This document shows, piece by piece, positions 32,922-40,944 of a stretch of 51,726 bases of DNA. Positions within the stretch are counted from its first letter, which is position 1; each line of letters begins with the position of its first letter. This DNA comes from DAOUTY01 sp964453665. Lineage in GTDB: Bacteria; Chloroflexota; Dehalococcoidia; SZUA-161. The DNA lies in assembly GCA_964453665.1 (NCBI GenBank), contig CAYVQT010000017.1, positions 1-51,726 of the forward strand. Direction: 5' to 3'. Made by a program: the position numbers and the translations under genes. The notes below the pieces were generated by a model. That model saw nothing but the letters and a program-made list of their open reading frames with translations, had not been told where the DNA came from and made no database searches.

Positions 32922-35018
32922 TTATTCCTCGGCGTCTACCTCGCCCTCGTATTCGCACCGGGTGCACTTGGCCGTTCCTTTCTTAGACAGTGTCAGAAGT
33001 CCTTTACATTGAGGGCAGGGCTGTGGCAGCGGCTTGTCCCAGGTGGCGAATTTGCACTTGGGGAAACGGGAGCACCCGTAGAAGAGTCGTCCTTTCTTGC
33101 TTCTTCTCTCGATTAGCTCGCCGTCACAATCGGGATTAGGGCAAGCGACATTAGTAGTCACTACTATAGGCTTTGCATGCTTGCACTGGGGAAAACCGCT
33201 GCAAGAGAGGAACTTGCCTCTGCGTCCCCATTTAATCACCATGGGCCGTCCGCATAGCTCGCAAATCTCGTCTGTGGGCTCGCTGACTTTGGGGATAGCC
33301 GAAGTTGCCCTGACTACCAGTTCCTCGAATGGGTGGTAGAACTCCCGCAACATGGGGACCCACTCCAGTTGACCGCTGGCGATCTGGTCCAGCTTTTTCT
33401 CCATTTGGGCGGTAAAGCTGACGTTGACGATATCGGTGAAGTGCTCGCTGAGCAGTCCTGAGACGATTACACCGAGCTCGGTAGGCAGCAGCTTCCCCTT
33501 TCCTCGCTCTACGTAGCCACGCTCCTGGATCAGAGATATAATAGGGGCGTAGGTGCTGGGACGCCCTATGCCAAGCTCCTCGAGTGTCTTGACCAGCGTG
33601 GCCTCGGTATAGCGCGGTGGTGGCTGAGTGAAGTGCTGTTCCGGGAAAAGCTTCAAGAGCCTGAGCTTGTCGCCTTTGGCGAACTCGGGTAGGGGGGCCT
33701 TACTATTCTCAGCCTCCTCATCGTCTTTGCCTTCCTGGTAGAGTGCAAGGAATCCGGGGAAGGATACTACCGACCTTTTTACTCTGAACAGATAGCTCTT
33801 CATGTCGGACCTGGCTTCTATGTCCACCGTGGTAGTATCGATTTGAGCCGCTGCCATTTGGCTTGAGACCATCCGCTGCCAGATAAGAGTGTAGAGCTTA
33901 AGCTGCTCCTTGTTGACATAAGGCTCGATATGTGCTGGCTCACGAGTTATGGCGGTTGGACGTATTGCTTCGTGGGCCTCCTGAGCCCCTTTCACTTTCT
34001 TGGCGAAGCGGCGCGGTGCTGGCGGAAGAAAATCGGTGCCGTACTTTTTTTCGATATAGGATCGCGTATCTGAGATTGCCGAGGATGAGACTCTTGTGGA
34101 ATCGGTCCGCATATAGGTGATCAGCCCTACGTGGCCCTGTTTACCCAGAGGCAGCCCTTCGTAGAGCTGCTGGGCGACGGCCATGGTCTGTTTGGCGCTG
34201 AACCTGAGTTTACGCCAGGCCTCCTGCTGCAGGGTGCTGGTGATGAACGGCGGGGCCGGCTGGCGTGCCCCCCGCTTCTGTGTCACCATGGATACGGTAT
34301 AGCTTGCTCTCTTTAGTTCGTCTGTCAGCCTCCGGGCCTGTTCCTCGTCCTTGAGCGAGATTTTACCTCCACCAAACAAGCCGATGAGCTCTGCCCGGAA
34401 GTGCGGCGACCTTGTCCCCTCCCTGGCCAGCTCGGCCTCAATTGACCAATACTCCACCGGAACAAATCCGGATATCTCGGCTTCACGATCAACGACCAGC
34501 TTCACTGCTACGGACTGTACTCTTCCCGCGGAAAGCCCTGGCCTGACCCGCTTCCACAGTAGGGGGCTCAACTTATAGCCTACCAGTCTATCCAGGATCC
34601 GCCGTGCCTGTTGGGCGTCTACCATTTTCAGATCGATGGCGCGGGGATGGCGAAAGGCATTAGCGATAGCCTCCTCGGTTATTTCGTGGAACACCACCCT
34701 TTTGACGGGCATTTTGCCCAGCTTCGCTGCCTGGACTATATGCCAGGATATAGATTCCCCCTCGCGGTCAGGGTCTGTGGCCAGGTATACCACCGCTGCC
34801 GATCCCGCCTCTCCCTTTATCTCGTTTACAACCTTTCGCTTTTTACTCAAGATGACATATTTCGGGGAGAAGTCGTTGCTTAAATCGACTCCCAGTTCCT
34901 TCTGCGGGAGGTCGCGCACGTGACCTATTGATGCCTTTATCGTGTAGTCTTTCCCCAGGAACTGGCTCAAGGTTCTTGCTTTAGCCGGGGACTCGACGAC
35001 AACTAGATTTTTAGCCAT
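32922..35018 (-). CDS. topA: DNA topoisomerase I
   Basis: A 698-residue type IA topoisomerase. The Toprim domain begins LVVVESPAKARTLSQFLG, the active-site Tyr is in GLITYMRTDSTRVS, and the C-terminus carries three Cys4 zinc ribbons (CELCGRP...CSGFPQC, CPNPDCDG...CSRFPKC, CPQCKG...CTRC). It relaxes negative supercoils by single-strand passage. It is the first gene of the seven-gene minus-strand run. The ribosome site is purine-rich (AAAAAGGGG) but somewhat distant from ATG 35018. dprA lies upstream on the same strand, separated by one opposite-strand gene. Confidence 0.96.
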   Translation of the reverse strand: MAKNLVVVESPAKARTLSQFLGKDYTIKASIGHVRDLPQKELGVDLSNDFSPKYVILSKKRKVVNEIKGEAGSAAVVYLATDPDREGESISWHIVQAAKLGKMPVKRVVFHEITEEAIANAFRHPRAIDLKMVDAQQARRILDRLVGYKLSPLLWKRVRPGLSAGRVQSVAVKLVVDREAEISGFVPVEYWSIEAELAREGTRSPHFRAELIGLFGGGKISLKDEEQARRLTDELKRASYTVSMVTQKRGARQPAPPFITSTLQQEAWRKLRFSAKQTMAVAQQLYEGLPLGKQGHVGLITYMRTDSTRVSSSAISDTRSYIEKKYGTDFLPPAPRRFAKKVKGAQEAHEAIRPTAITREPAHIEPYVNKEQLKLYTLIWQRMVSSQMAAAQIDTTTVDIEARSDMKSYLFRVKRSVVSFPGFLALYQEGKDDEEAENSKAPLPEFAKGDKLRLLKLFPEQHFTQPPPRYTEATLVKTLEELGIGRPSTYAPIISLIQERGYVERGKGKLLPTELGVIVSGLLSEHFTDIVNVSFTAQMEKKLDQIASGQLEWVPMLREFYHPFEELVVRATSAIPKVSEPTDEICELCGRPMVIKWGRRGKFLSCSGFPQCKHAKPIVVTTNVACPNPDCDGELIERRSKKGRLFYGCSRFPKCKFATWDKPLPQPCPQCKGLLTLSKKGTAKCTRCEYEGEVDAEE

Positions 35019-35315
35019 TACTCATCAGTCCCCTTTTTATACCTGTTTATTGTTTCAAACTCATGCATACTGGATGTAATGTAACACACCATAGCTGTGA
35101 ATGTCCATCCCCTCCCAAACTTAAAGCCGTCTCGGTGTGTAGATATATTGTTAGGGCAACTGCCTGCGGTTTCAACGGGAAAAAGGTGACCGACGTGGAA
35201 CCCCTGAAGGCTTGATAGTACACCTTGCTCTGAATGGCGGGGCAGGGGCTTGACAGAAATGGCGAAACACGATAAATTAATGATGTATCCTTGATATCTC
35301 AATTGTGAGGTGCCC
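35019..35315. other. Intergenic region between topA and the zinc-ribbon gene
   Basis: A 297-bp spacer between two divergent starts. It must hold the topA operon promoter reading minus-ward, but I cannot pick out a convincing pair of hexamers. No repeat and no RNA gene is seen. Confidence 0.4.
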
Positions 35316-35816
35316 ATGACAGGGCCTAGACAGCGCCATATCCCTCTCAATATCGATGAGAGATTAGAGCTTGACCGGCGCAAGCGCGACTATGAGGATA
35401 GGAGCGGTGATGTCGGAGACTGGGGCAAGTTCCTGGGAACGGTCTCCCTGGCAGGTCTGGCTGCCTTGGGTGTCTACGAGATGGCTCAAGCGATCAAGCG
35501 TGCGCCGACGGTATGGCAGGTAAACTGCTCGGGTTGCGGTGTGGGATTCCCCGTTCAGGTTCCAAACCCGCCGCCGTGGAGACTGGCCCTGGTTAAATGC
35601 CCGGGCTGCGGCGCGGAGCTGGTAATCGATTTCGTTAAATCAGCTTCGGTAATATCGAATGAGCACGAATCGGGCTCTGAGGATCTCCGAATTGCCTTCT
35701 GCCAAGTTTGTCAGCAGCCGGTCAGGGCGACGCTTTCCAGAATAAACCCTCAGGCCGTTGAATATCTGGTGTGTGAGCGCTGCGGCCGCGTGCCTGGTAT
35801 CCGGTCCTGGGAGTAG
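35316..35816 (+). CDS. Hypothetical protein with two CxxC zinc-ribbon pairs
   Basis: A 166-residue protein I do not recognise. A charged N-terminus (about 1-45) is followed by a hydrophobic stretch (FLGTVSLAGLAALGVYEMA, about 47-65), perhaps a membrane anchor. Then come two probable zinc ribbons: CSGCG...CPGCG (about 74-103) and CQVCQ...CERCG (about 132-161). Such ribbons often bind nucleic acid or partner proteins. ATG 35316 is chosen because GAGGTG precedes it; GTG 35310 is an alternative. It is alone on its strand between topA and dprA. Confidence 0.65.
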   Translation: MTGPRQRHIPLNIDERLELDRRKRDYEDRSGDVGDWGKFLGTVSLAGLAALGVYEMAQAIKRAPTVWQVNCSGCGVGFPVQVPNPPPWRLALVKCPGCGAELVIDFVKSASVISNEHESGSEDLRIAFCQVCQQPVRATLSRINPQAVEYLVCERCGRVPGIRSWE

Positions 35817-35888
35817 AAAAGGGTTCTGGCGGTCGGAAATACAGGGACTGTCTTTGGCAGACTCACTGTCGCTTCGATTGCTGCGAGC

Positions 35889-36977
35889 TCAGTCCGTACG
35901 GGCAAGGGTGTAATTCATACCACCTAACTGTCGCACCATCCCTTTAAGCTCCATCATCGCCAGGGTGCTGGAGACGGTGGCTATGGGGAGCTGCGAGCGG
36001 CGGCAGACTTCGTCGATATGAATTGGCTCGTTGTGGAGGTGCTTGAGCAGCAGTGACTCGGTCTCGTCTGCCGGGGTAAGCTCTCGCATCTCAAGCTGCT
36101 GTGGAATCATGGTCAGGTTCAATTCCTCTAGAATGTCCTGTGCGTTCCTCACCAGCTTTGCCCCATCCTGTATCAGGCGGTTAGTGCCGCGGCTTGCCGG
36201 TGACAGGATGCTGCCGGGGATGGCGAACACTTCCCTGTTCTGTTCTAAAGCCAGGTTTGCTGTAATCAGGGCTCCGCTGCTTTCACCGGCCTCGGTGACT
36301 ACTACGCCGAGGCTCAATCCGGACATGATCCGGTTACGGCGGGGGAAGTTGTCTGCCTTGGGTCTGGTTCCCAGTGGGTACTCGCTGATCAGTGCCCCCT
36401 GCTCCATGATGGCCTGGGCCAACTTCGTGTTTTCTGAAGGGTAGACAAGATCGAGGCCACAGGCGAAGATGGCGATGGTGCGTCCGCCGGATTCCAGGGC
36501 TGTGCGATGCGCCACTGAGTCGATCCCGTGGGCCAGTCCGCTGACGATGGTGATTCGGTTGTGTACCAGGTCGGTTACCAGGCGCTCGGTTACATCTCGC
36601 CCGTATATAGTAGCCCGCCTGGTGCCAACTATTGCTATCGCCCATTCGTCCTCCGGGGCAAGGGTTCCTCTGATATATAGTAGGGGAGGGACATCGTAGA
36701 TCTCCCGTAGTCTATCGGGGAAGGCGGAGTCATTCCAGGTTAAAACTTTAACCTGGTGTCGCTCCAGCAGCTCTATCTCGGTATCGGGCGAAATACCGGG
36801 ACGTGAAGCAACGATGGACTCGATCGATCTGGCGTCCAGCCCTGCTGCCTTCAGGTCTGCCGGTGTGGCATGCCAGGCCTTCTCAAGGTTGCCGAAATAT
36901 CTCTCCAGTTGGGAGAACTTGACCCGGCCGATGCCCGGTATGCGATTGAACCCCACCCAGTATTTCAGGTCTGACAT
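35889..36977 (-). CDS. dprA: DNA-processing protein DprA
   Basis: A 362-residue DprA/Smf protein, which loads RecA on incoming single-stranded DNA during transformation. Visible in order are an N-terminal helix-hairpin-helix-like region (YWVGFNRIPGIGRVKF), the Rossmann core with VGTRRATIYGR, SGLAHGIDSVAH, FACGLDLVYPSEN, FPRRNRIMSGLS and TEAGESSGALITA, and a C-terminal winged helix (about 290-360, ETESLLLKHLHNEPIHIDEV). I start at ATG 36977, with GAGG upstream and at the family's usual first residue. A TTG at 37037 overlaps the upstream stop by four bases and could add 20 residues. Other competence genes are not present. Confidence 0.92.
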   Translation of the reverse strand: MSDLKYWVGFNRIPGIGRVKFSQLERYFGNLEKAWHATPADLKAAGLDARSIESIVASRPGISPDTEIELLERHQVKVLTWNDSAFPDRLREIYDVPPLLYIRGTLAPEDEWAIAIVGTRRATIYGRDVTERLVTDLVHNRITIVSGLAHGIDSVAHRTALESGGRTIAIFACGLDLVYPSENTKLAQAIMEQGALISEYPLGTRPKADNFPRRNRIMSGLSLGVVVTEAGESSGALITANLALEQNREVFAIPGSILSPASRGTNRLIQDGAKLVRNAQDILEELNLTMIPQQLEMRELTPADETESLLLKHLHNEPIHIDEVCRRSQLPIATVSSTLAMMELKGMVRQLGGMNYTLARTD

Positions 36978-37033
36978 ATCAGCCTCGTGGTCGGGACATT
37001 GTAGCATACCATGAGCGGGGAAGGCAATCAGTG

Positions 37034-37711
37034 TCAACTTGTGAGGGACTGTTCGAGGGCGGTTCTCAGCTTGCGGAAGAGGTCGGTAAGCTGGTCCACA
37101 TCCATTTGTGCCATTTCGGGGGTAAGAGCCAGCACGAAGGGGAATGAAGAGTGAATCATCTGGCCGTTATCTCCGTTGGCGGACTCCGCTGGAGGCTGGC
37201 GATAGACCTGGCGTTGCGAACGAGTCCTTCGTTTGGCCCGCGGGGATGGCTGGGTGGCGTCAGGCGTTATCTCAATCTCGGACAGCCGGCATAGCCTGAT
37301 TAAAAATCGCGTAGCTTTGGTAGCCATCTCAGCGCCAAGCCCGCCCTCAGTGACGAAGTAATTGTAGATTCCGTCTCTGGTTAACTCTTTGAGCTTGAGC
37401 TTGTGGAATACCCCTGAGTAGGCATTTCGGACGATGTCCTGAAGGGCCAGGGTATATGTAGGCCCTTTAGTCTTCAGTAGACGGCTGCTATCTGTAGGCC
37501 TGCCGTCATCGTCTATTAGCCCTAAGAACCTTAGTGCACCCACTACCTTGTATTCGTTTCCCGGGGCGATGTTATTGACCCGAAGGAAATCGCTGTCGAT
37601 TCTGGGCGGTGTTGTCCTGCGAAGTAGTTGCAGAGACTGCAAAGTCCCTCTGGTTGGACCGTAAGGCGGAATAAGCCCTCGCCCCTCCAGGTCACGATCC
37701 CTGACTGCCAT
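37034..37711 (-). CDS. DUF5343-like protein
   Basis: A 225-residue protein resembling the DUF5343 family (LRVNNIAPGNEYKVVGALRF, LGLIDDDGRPTDSSRLLK, YSGVFHKLKL). Its N-terminal 110 residues read like a winged-helix or HTH-type regulator-like domain. A basic, low-complexity linker (about 148-175, RAKRRTRSQRQVYRQ) and a short C-terminal helical part (about 195-225) follow. Function is unknown. Its stop overlaps the possible TTG start of dprA, so the two may be co-transcribed. Upstream lies the GGACTR site array shared with the divergent XRE gene. Confidence 0.7.
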   Translation of the reverse strand: MAVRDRDLEGRGLIPPYGPTRGTLQSLQLLRRTTPPRIDSDFLRVNNIAPGNEYKVVGALRFLGLIDDDGRPTDSSRLLKTKGPTYTLALQDIVRNAYSGVFHKLKLKELTRDGIYNYFVTEGGLGAEMATKATRFLIRLCRLSEIEITPDATQPSPRAKRRTRSQRQVYRQPPAESANGDNGQMIHSSFPFVLALTPEMAQMDVDQLTDLFRKLRTALEQSLTS

Positions 37712-37724
37712 CTCAATTTCCTCC

Positions 37725-37973
37725 GGACTAATCAGTTTAGGACTGTACTTGGCAGTCCTTTTGAGCGATTATAACATAAAAATGGCAGGACTGTCAATAG
37801 TCCGCTATTAAAATGAAATAATTGTGCGGACTACCATTGCTCTAGGTACGAAAAATAAAAATAAATTTGGACTATTTTAATTGTAACAGTCCCCAGTCCT
37901 TATCGATTTTACCATATTTTATTGTATTGGACAAAAATGGACGGTTTAGTCCTGCCTTTTACATTGACGGACT
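37725..37973. promoter_or_regulatory. Array of eleven GGACTR sites in a divergent intergenic region
   Basis: GGACT occurs on the plus strand at 37725, 37740, 37788, 37828, 37869 and 37969, and as AGTCC at 37754, 37799, 37888, 37895 and 37948. In all eleven the base after GGACT is A or G. Two pairs form inverted repeats: GGACTG...CAGTCC at 37740-37758 and GGACTGTCAATAGTCC at 37788-37803. About 0.5 occurrence of the pentamer would be expected in this length. The surroundings are AT-rich. It is most simply an operator array for a regulator controlling the DUF5343-like and/or XRE genes. Confidence 0.7.
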
Positions 37974-38009
37974 AGGGCTTGCGGGGTCGAAATTTACCGT
38001 CCCGGGGCA

Positions 38010-38038
38010 TTGACATTTTACACGAAAACGTGTAAACA
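38010..38038 (+). promoter_or_regulatory. XRE gene promoter containing a 20-bp palindromic operator
   Basis: TTGACA (38010-38015) and TAAACA (38033-38038) are 17 bp apart. The perfect palindrome TTTACACGAAAACGTGTAAA fills 38017-38036, between and over the two hexamers. A protein bound there would block polymerase, so autoregulation by the adjacent HTH protein is likely. ATG 38046 begins 7 nt after the -10 element with no ribosome site, again predicting a leaderless mRNA. Confidence 0.65.
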
Positions 38039-38045
38039 TATAAGC

Positions 38046-38291
38046 ATGAGGCCGCGAAAAGAGAGGACAGTCCACTGGGACAGCGGGCGTGTCCGCGCAC
38101 TGAGGACTCACCTGGAAATGACCCAGCAGGAGATGGCAGCGCAGCTTGGGACGCGCCAGCAAACGATCAGTGAGTGGGAGAAAGGGTTGTACCGGCCACG
38201 CGGCACCTCCAATACCCTGCTTAACATCGTGGCTGAGCGTTCCGGCTTCAGGTACAGAGTGCGTCGCGCTAAAAAGCCTGAAGGAGGCTGA
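38046..38291 (+). CDS. XRE-family HTH regulator
   Basis: An 81-residue DNA-binding protein. The helix-turn-helix is RTHLEMTQQEMAAQLGTRQQ continuing TISEWEKG, a classical Cro/C1-type domain, flanked by a basic N-terminus (MRPRKERTVHW) and a short tail. ATG 38046 is preferred to the in-frame TTG at 38010, because that TTG is part of the -35 hexamer. It probably represses its own promoter through the palindrome at 38017-38036. The DUF2851 gene begins 9 bp after its stop, in the same operon. Confidence 0.85.
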   Translation: MRPRKERTVHWDSGRVRALRTHLEMTQQEMAAQLGTRQQTISEWEKGLYRPRGTSNTLLNIVAERSGFRYRVRRAKKPEGG

Positions 38292-38300
38292 TAAAAGCTG

Positions 38301-39656
38301 TTGCTGAACCTGGAAAAGGTACAGCAAACGTTCGGAAAGGGGCTTATGAGAAGGGTGGAGGTAGCTGAGCGCCTTCTTGTTCAGGTCTGGAAAAGGCAGC
38401 TGGTGGATGATGACAGGATGGTTGCCGATTCCGGGGAGAAATTGAGCGTGATCTACCCGGGAAGGGAGAACAGGGATAGCGGGCCTGATTTTATAGGCGC
38501 CATTGTTGCTACTACCGATGGTGTGCTCCTGAGGGGGGATGTAGAGCTTCATTCCAAGGCGAGTGATTGGAGGAGCCATGGACATGATCGTGACCCCGGT
38601 TACAACGGAGTGATCCTTCAAGTGGTATGGGATGGGGGTAGGGCAGCGGAGCTTCAGAACGGGAAGAATGTGCCCACATTGAGTCTGAGCCACTGTATCA
38701 AAGGTTCGCTGGATGATGTTCGCTACTGGGCTGATCAGCCTATGGTGCCCGGTGAACCCTGCTACGACTGCGGGCGACGGCTGGGTGATAATGAGATGGG
38801 CAGGCTGCTGGATGAAGCCGGGGAGGAGCGATTCAGGCTCAAGACGGGGTACTTCGCTGAAGCGATAGGCGAGAAGCCGCCAGCCCAGGCATTGTACGAG
38901 GGTATAATGGGGGCCTTGGGCTATACCAAGAACAAGGGGTCCTTTGAGGAGCTGGCTCGCCGTTTGCCATTGGCGGCGCTGGAGTACCTTTGCCTCGGCA
39001 AACCTCACCGGGAGCAGGTTACATTGCTGAAGGCATTATTTCTGGGCAAAGCTGGCCTATTACACGTGTGCGGTGAGAGTGAGCTGGAACGAGTCTGGGG
39101 ATACCTGGGCGATGGAGATGCAATGGGGCCGCACTATTGGCGGGTATTCAGAGTAAGGCCGGAAAATCATCCTGCGCGCCGCCTTGCCGGTGCGGCCTAC
39201 CTGCTTGCCCGCTTCATGGACATGGGGCTCTTGGGAGGAATCCTACAGTTGGTAGCCGGGGGTCAGGTAGATAAGGGGCAGCTTGAGCGTAGCTTTACGG
39301 TTACTGCTCCTGAGCCCCGCTCGGGAAGCAAAGACAATCTGATAGGGCAGGGGAGAGCGCGTGAGATCGTTATCAATGTCATCTTGCCCTTCGCTCTAGC
39401 CTGGGCCGAGGCCAGTTCACAGAGGAAGCTGGCGGAGCAGGTGTTGGCCCTCTATCGGGACTACCCTAAAGCGGGCGAGTACGGGATAACTCGTGATCTG
39501 GCGAGGCTACTGATGGGCACGAGTGCCTCCAGATTGGTAAACACTGCGTGCCGTCAGCAGGGGCTGATATATCTGGATAAGACCTTTTGTCGTCAGCGGG
39601 AGTGCGGCGTCTGTCCTGTTGTCGGGCGTTTAGCCTCGGGATTGCTTGCTAATTGA
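38301..39656 (+). CDS. DUF2851-family protein
   Basis: A 451-residue protein of the DUF2851 family, of unknown function: NRDSGPDFIGAIVATTDGVL, GDVELHSKASDWRSHGHDRD and GVILQVVWDGGRAAEL are its conserved N-terminal blocks. The VELH...DW...H(G/K)H arrangement looks like a nuclease-type or metal site, but no activity is established to my knowledge. The C-terminus has a Cys cluster (CRQQG, then DKTFCRQRECGVCP) that could bind zinc or an Fe-S cluster. TTG 38301 follows AAGGAGG at a rather long spacing; ATG 38346 is an alternative start. Co-transcribed with the XRE gene. Confidence 0.78.
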   Translation: MLNLEKVQQTFGKGLMRRVEVAERLLVQVWKRQLVDDDRMVADSGEKLSVIYPGRENRDSGPDFIGAIVATTDGVLLRGDVELHSKASDWRSHGHDRDPGYNGVILQVVWDGGRAAELQNGKNVPTLSLSHCIKGSLDDVRYWADQPMVPGEPCYDCGRRLGDNEMGRLLDEAGEERFRLKTGYFAEAIGEKPPAQALYEGIMGALGYTKNKGSFEELARRLPLAALEYLCLGKPHREQVTLLKALFLGKAGLLHVCGESELERVWGYLGDGDAMGPHYWRVFRVRPENHPARRLAGAAYLLARFMDMGLLGGILQLVAGGQVDKGQLERSFTVTAPEPRSGSKDNLIGQGRAREIVINVILPFALAWAEASSQRKLAEQVLALYRDYPKAGEYGITRDLARLLMGTSASRLVNTACRQQGLIYLDKTFCRQRECGVCPVVGRLASGLLAN

Positions 39657-39673
39657 AAAAGCCTGGGGCTTGC

Positions 39674-39687
39674 ACCAGTACACTGGT
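39674..39687. repeat. Palindromic site ACCAGTACACTGGT
   Basis: Perfect 6-bp arms around AC, lying between the convergent DUF2851 and RHH genes. It is the same word family as the sites inside and upstream of the RHH/ParA genes. Confidence 0.55.
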
Positions 39688-39766
39688 AAGATGGTGTTCT
39701 GCGCAATCGCGCTGGTAAATACAGGCACATCAGTCAAGGTGTCCTAATCGTTTCATAGCCGGATGC

Positions 39767-40096
39767 TTAGCTTCGGCGGCGCTTGCCGGTTAATCGCTGG
39801 GCGAGCAGGCTGCCCGCCGGGTTACGCTCGTGCTCATCAAGCCCGGCGCTGAGCAGGACGCTGACGATCTCAGATTTATTGCACTTCACTCCCTGTGCCA
39901 TTAGTTGCAGCCAGACTTTTTCCAGTAGAGCCAGATCATCGGGGTCGAAGTAGAATGTGCCTTTTTCGTACCTCTTTGCTTTAGCTGGTATACTGGTAGG
40001 CTGGTGTACTGTCGCTTCGCTGAAAAGCGCATCCAACCCCTTCTTCGTCTTCATATCGTCAGCGAGGCGTTTAGCCACGCTTATCCGCTTTGCCAT
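39767..40096 (-). CDS. Small ribbon-helix-helix-like DNA-binding protein, probable ParA partner
   Basis: A 109-residue basic protein. The central part, GTFYFDPDDLALLEKVWLQL followed by MAQGVKCNKSEIVSVLLSAG, has the strand-helix-helix pattern of ribbon-helix-helix proteins such as ParG/CopG. The N-terminus is basic and probably flexible; ParG uses such a tail to stimulate its ParA ATPase. It has a good ribosome site (GAGAGGTG) and overlaps the 3' end of the ParA gene by 26 bp, so the two are translated together. Its coding sequence itself contains a copy of the TACTGG sites (39983-40011), encoding the PTSIPAK segment. Partition function is inferred from this arrangement. Confidence 0.7.
   Translation of the reverse strand: MAKRISVAKRLADDMKTKKGLDALFSEATVHQPTSIPAKAKRYEKGTFYFDPDDLALLEKVWLQLMAQGVKCNKSEIVSVLLSAGLDEHERNPAGSLLAQRLTGKRRRS
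39983..40011. repeat. GCTGGTATACTGGT site cluster inside the RHH gene
   Basis: GCTGGTATACTGGTAGGCTG continues into GTGTACTG. The first 15 bases equal the segment just upstream of the ParA start (40855). A non-coding-type repeat embedded in a coding region suggests the DNA word itself is under selection. Confidence 0.55.
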
Positions 40097-40841
40097 TGTG
40101 CACCTCTCTTGCTAGCTTGCGATAGGCGGCAGCGGCGGGGGAGGCACTGCTGTATGTCAGAATGGACTCTCCCGCTGTTGTGGTGTCGGCGAATTTTATC
40201 GTGGATGGAATAGGTATATTTATCACCTTCTCCCCGTAGTGCTCTCTCAACTGCTCCGCTACCTCCCTGGAATGGCGAGTCCGTTTATCATAGAAAGTGG
40301 GCAGTATGCCCAGCACCTCAAGGCTGGGGTTGAGTCGTCCCTTTACCTTCGATATGGTGGTAAGCAGCAACTGCATGCCTCGGAAGGCGAGATAGTGTGC
40401 CTGAACCGGTATCAGGACTTCGCTGGCAGCGGTGAAGGCGTTGAGGGTCAGTACCCCCAGGGAGGGAGGGCAATCGAGGAGTATGAAGTCGTACATCTTG
40501 TCGATCGAAGCCAGCTTGCCCTTCAGTATGAACTCTCTGCCCGGTTCGTTGATGAGTTCTACCTCGGCACCGGCGAGGTGAATGTTGCTCGGGGCCAGGT
40601 CGCACTTCGTGCCCGTAGTGATAAGGATATCCTCTATGCCCATTTCCACGTCACGGAGGACATCGTAAACGGTCCTCTTTATCCCGTGCACGCCCAGGGC
40701 TATGGAGAGTGTACCCTGTGAGTCCATGTCCACAAGCAGGACGCGAGCCCCGAGCTCCCTCAAGGCGGCACCTAGTGAGATGGTAGTGGTTGTTTTACCC
40801 ACACCACCTTTCTGGTTAGCGATAGCGATAACCCTTGTCAT
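40071..40841 (-). CDS. ParA-family ATPase
   Basis: A 256-residue deviant-Walker ATPase: KGGVGKTTTTISLGAAL near residues 11-27, Walker A' in VLLVDMDSQGT, and DFILLDCPPSLGVLTLNAF for the B motif. There is no N-terminal HTH, so it is the short (Soj or type Ib) form. It would move a DNA-bound partner over the nucleoid. ATG 40841 has AGGTGGGG upstream; the further in-frame 15 residues are encoded by the TACTGG repeats and are probably not translated. A small RHH-like gene follows with overlap instead of a classical parB. Confidence 0.93.
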   Translation of the reverse strand: MTRVIAIANQKGGVGKTTTTISLGAALRELGARVLLVDMDSQGTLSIALGVHGIKRTVYDVLRDVEMGIEDILITTGTKCDLAPSNIHLAGAEVELINEPGREFILKGKLASIDKMYDFILLDCPPSLGVLTLNAFTAASEVLIPVQAHYLAFRGMQLLLTTISKVKGRLNPSLEVLGILPTFYDKRTRHSREVAEQLREHYGEKVINIPIPSTIKFADTTTAGESILTYSSASPAAAAYRKLAREVHNGKADKRG

Positions 40842-40854
40842 GTCCCCACCTTTC

Positions 40855-40884
40855 GCTGGTATACTGGTATACTGTTTTACCAGC
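40855..40884. promoter_or_regulatory. GGTATACTGGTATACT site upstream of the ParA gene
   Basis: GCTGGTATACTGGTATACTG then TTTTACCAGC: two tandem GGTATACT words inside a GCTGGT...ACCAGC inverted repeat. It covers the leader of the ParA/RHH operon, the usual place of an autoregulatory operator or centromere in type Ib partition systems. Confidence 0.6.
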
Positions 40885-40944
40885 AAAATTATAGCATGCC
40901 TGTCAACAGTATGCCCTTACCGGCGTGTGTTTCACCATCAACTG

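Noticed and set aside
37725..37973. GGACTR region considered as a CRISPR array or replication origin
   Set aside because: Repeats are only 6 bp with irregular spacing and mixed orientation, and I see no DnaA boxes (TTATCCACA-like) or dnaA gene nearby.
37959..39008. 349-codon minus-strand open frame
   Set aside because: Antisense to the XRE and DUF2851 genes; composition rich in Pro, His and Leu without family motifs.
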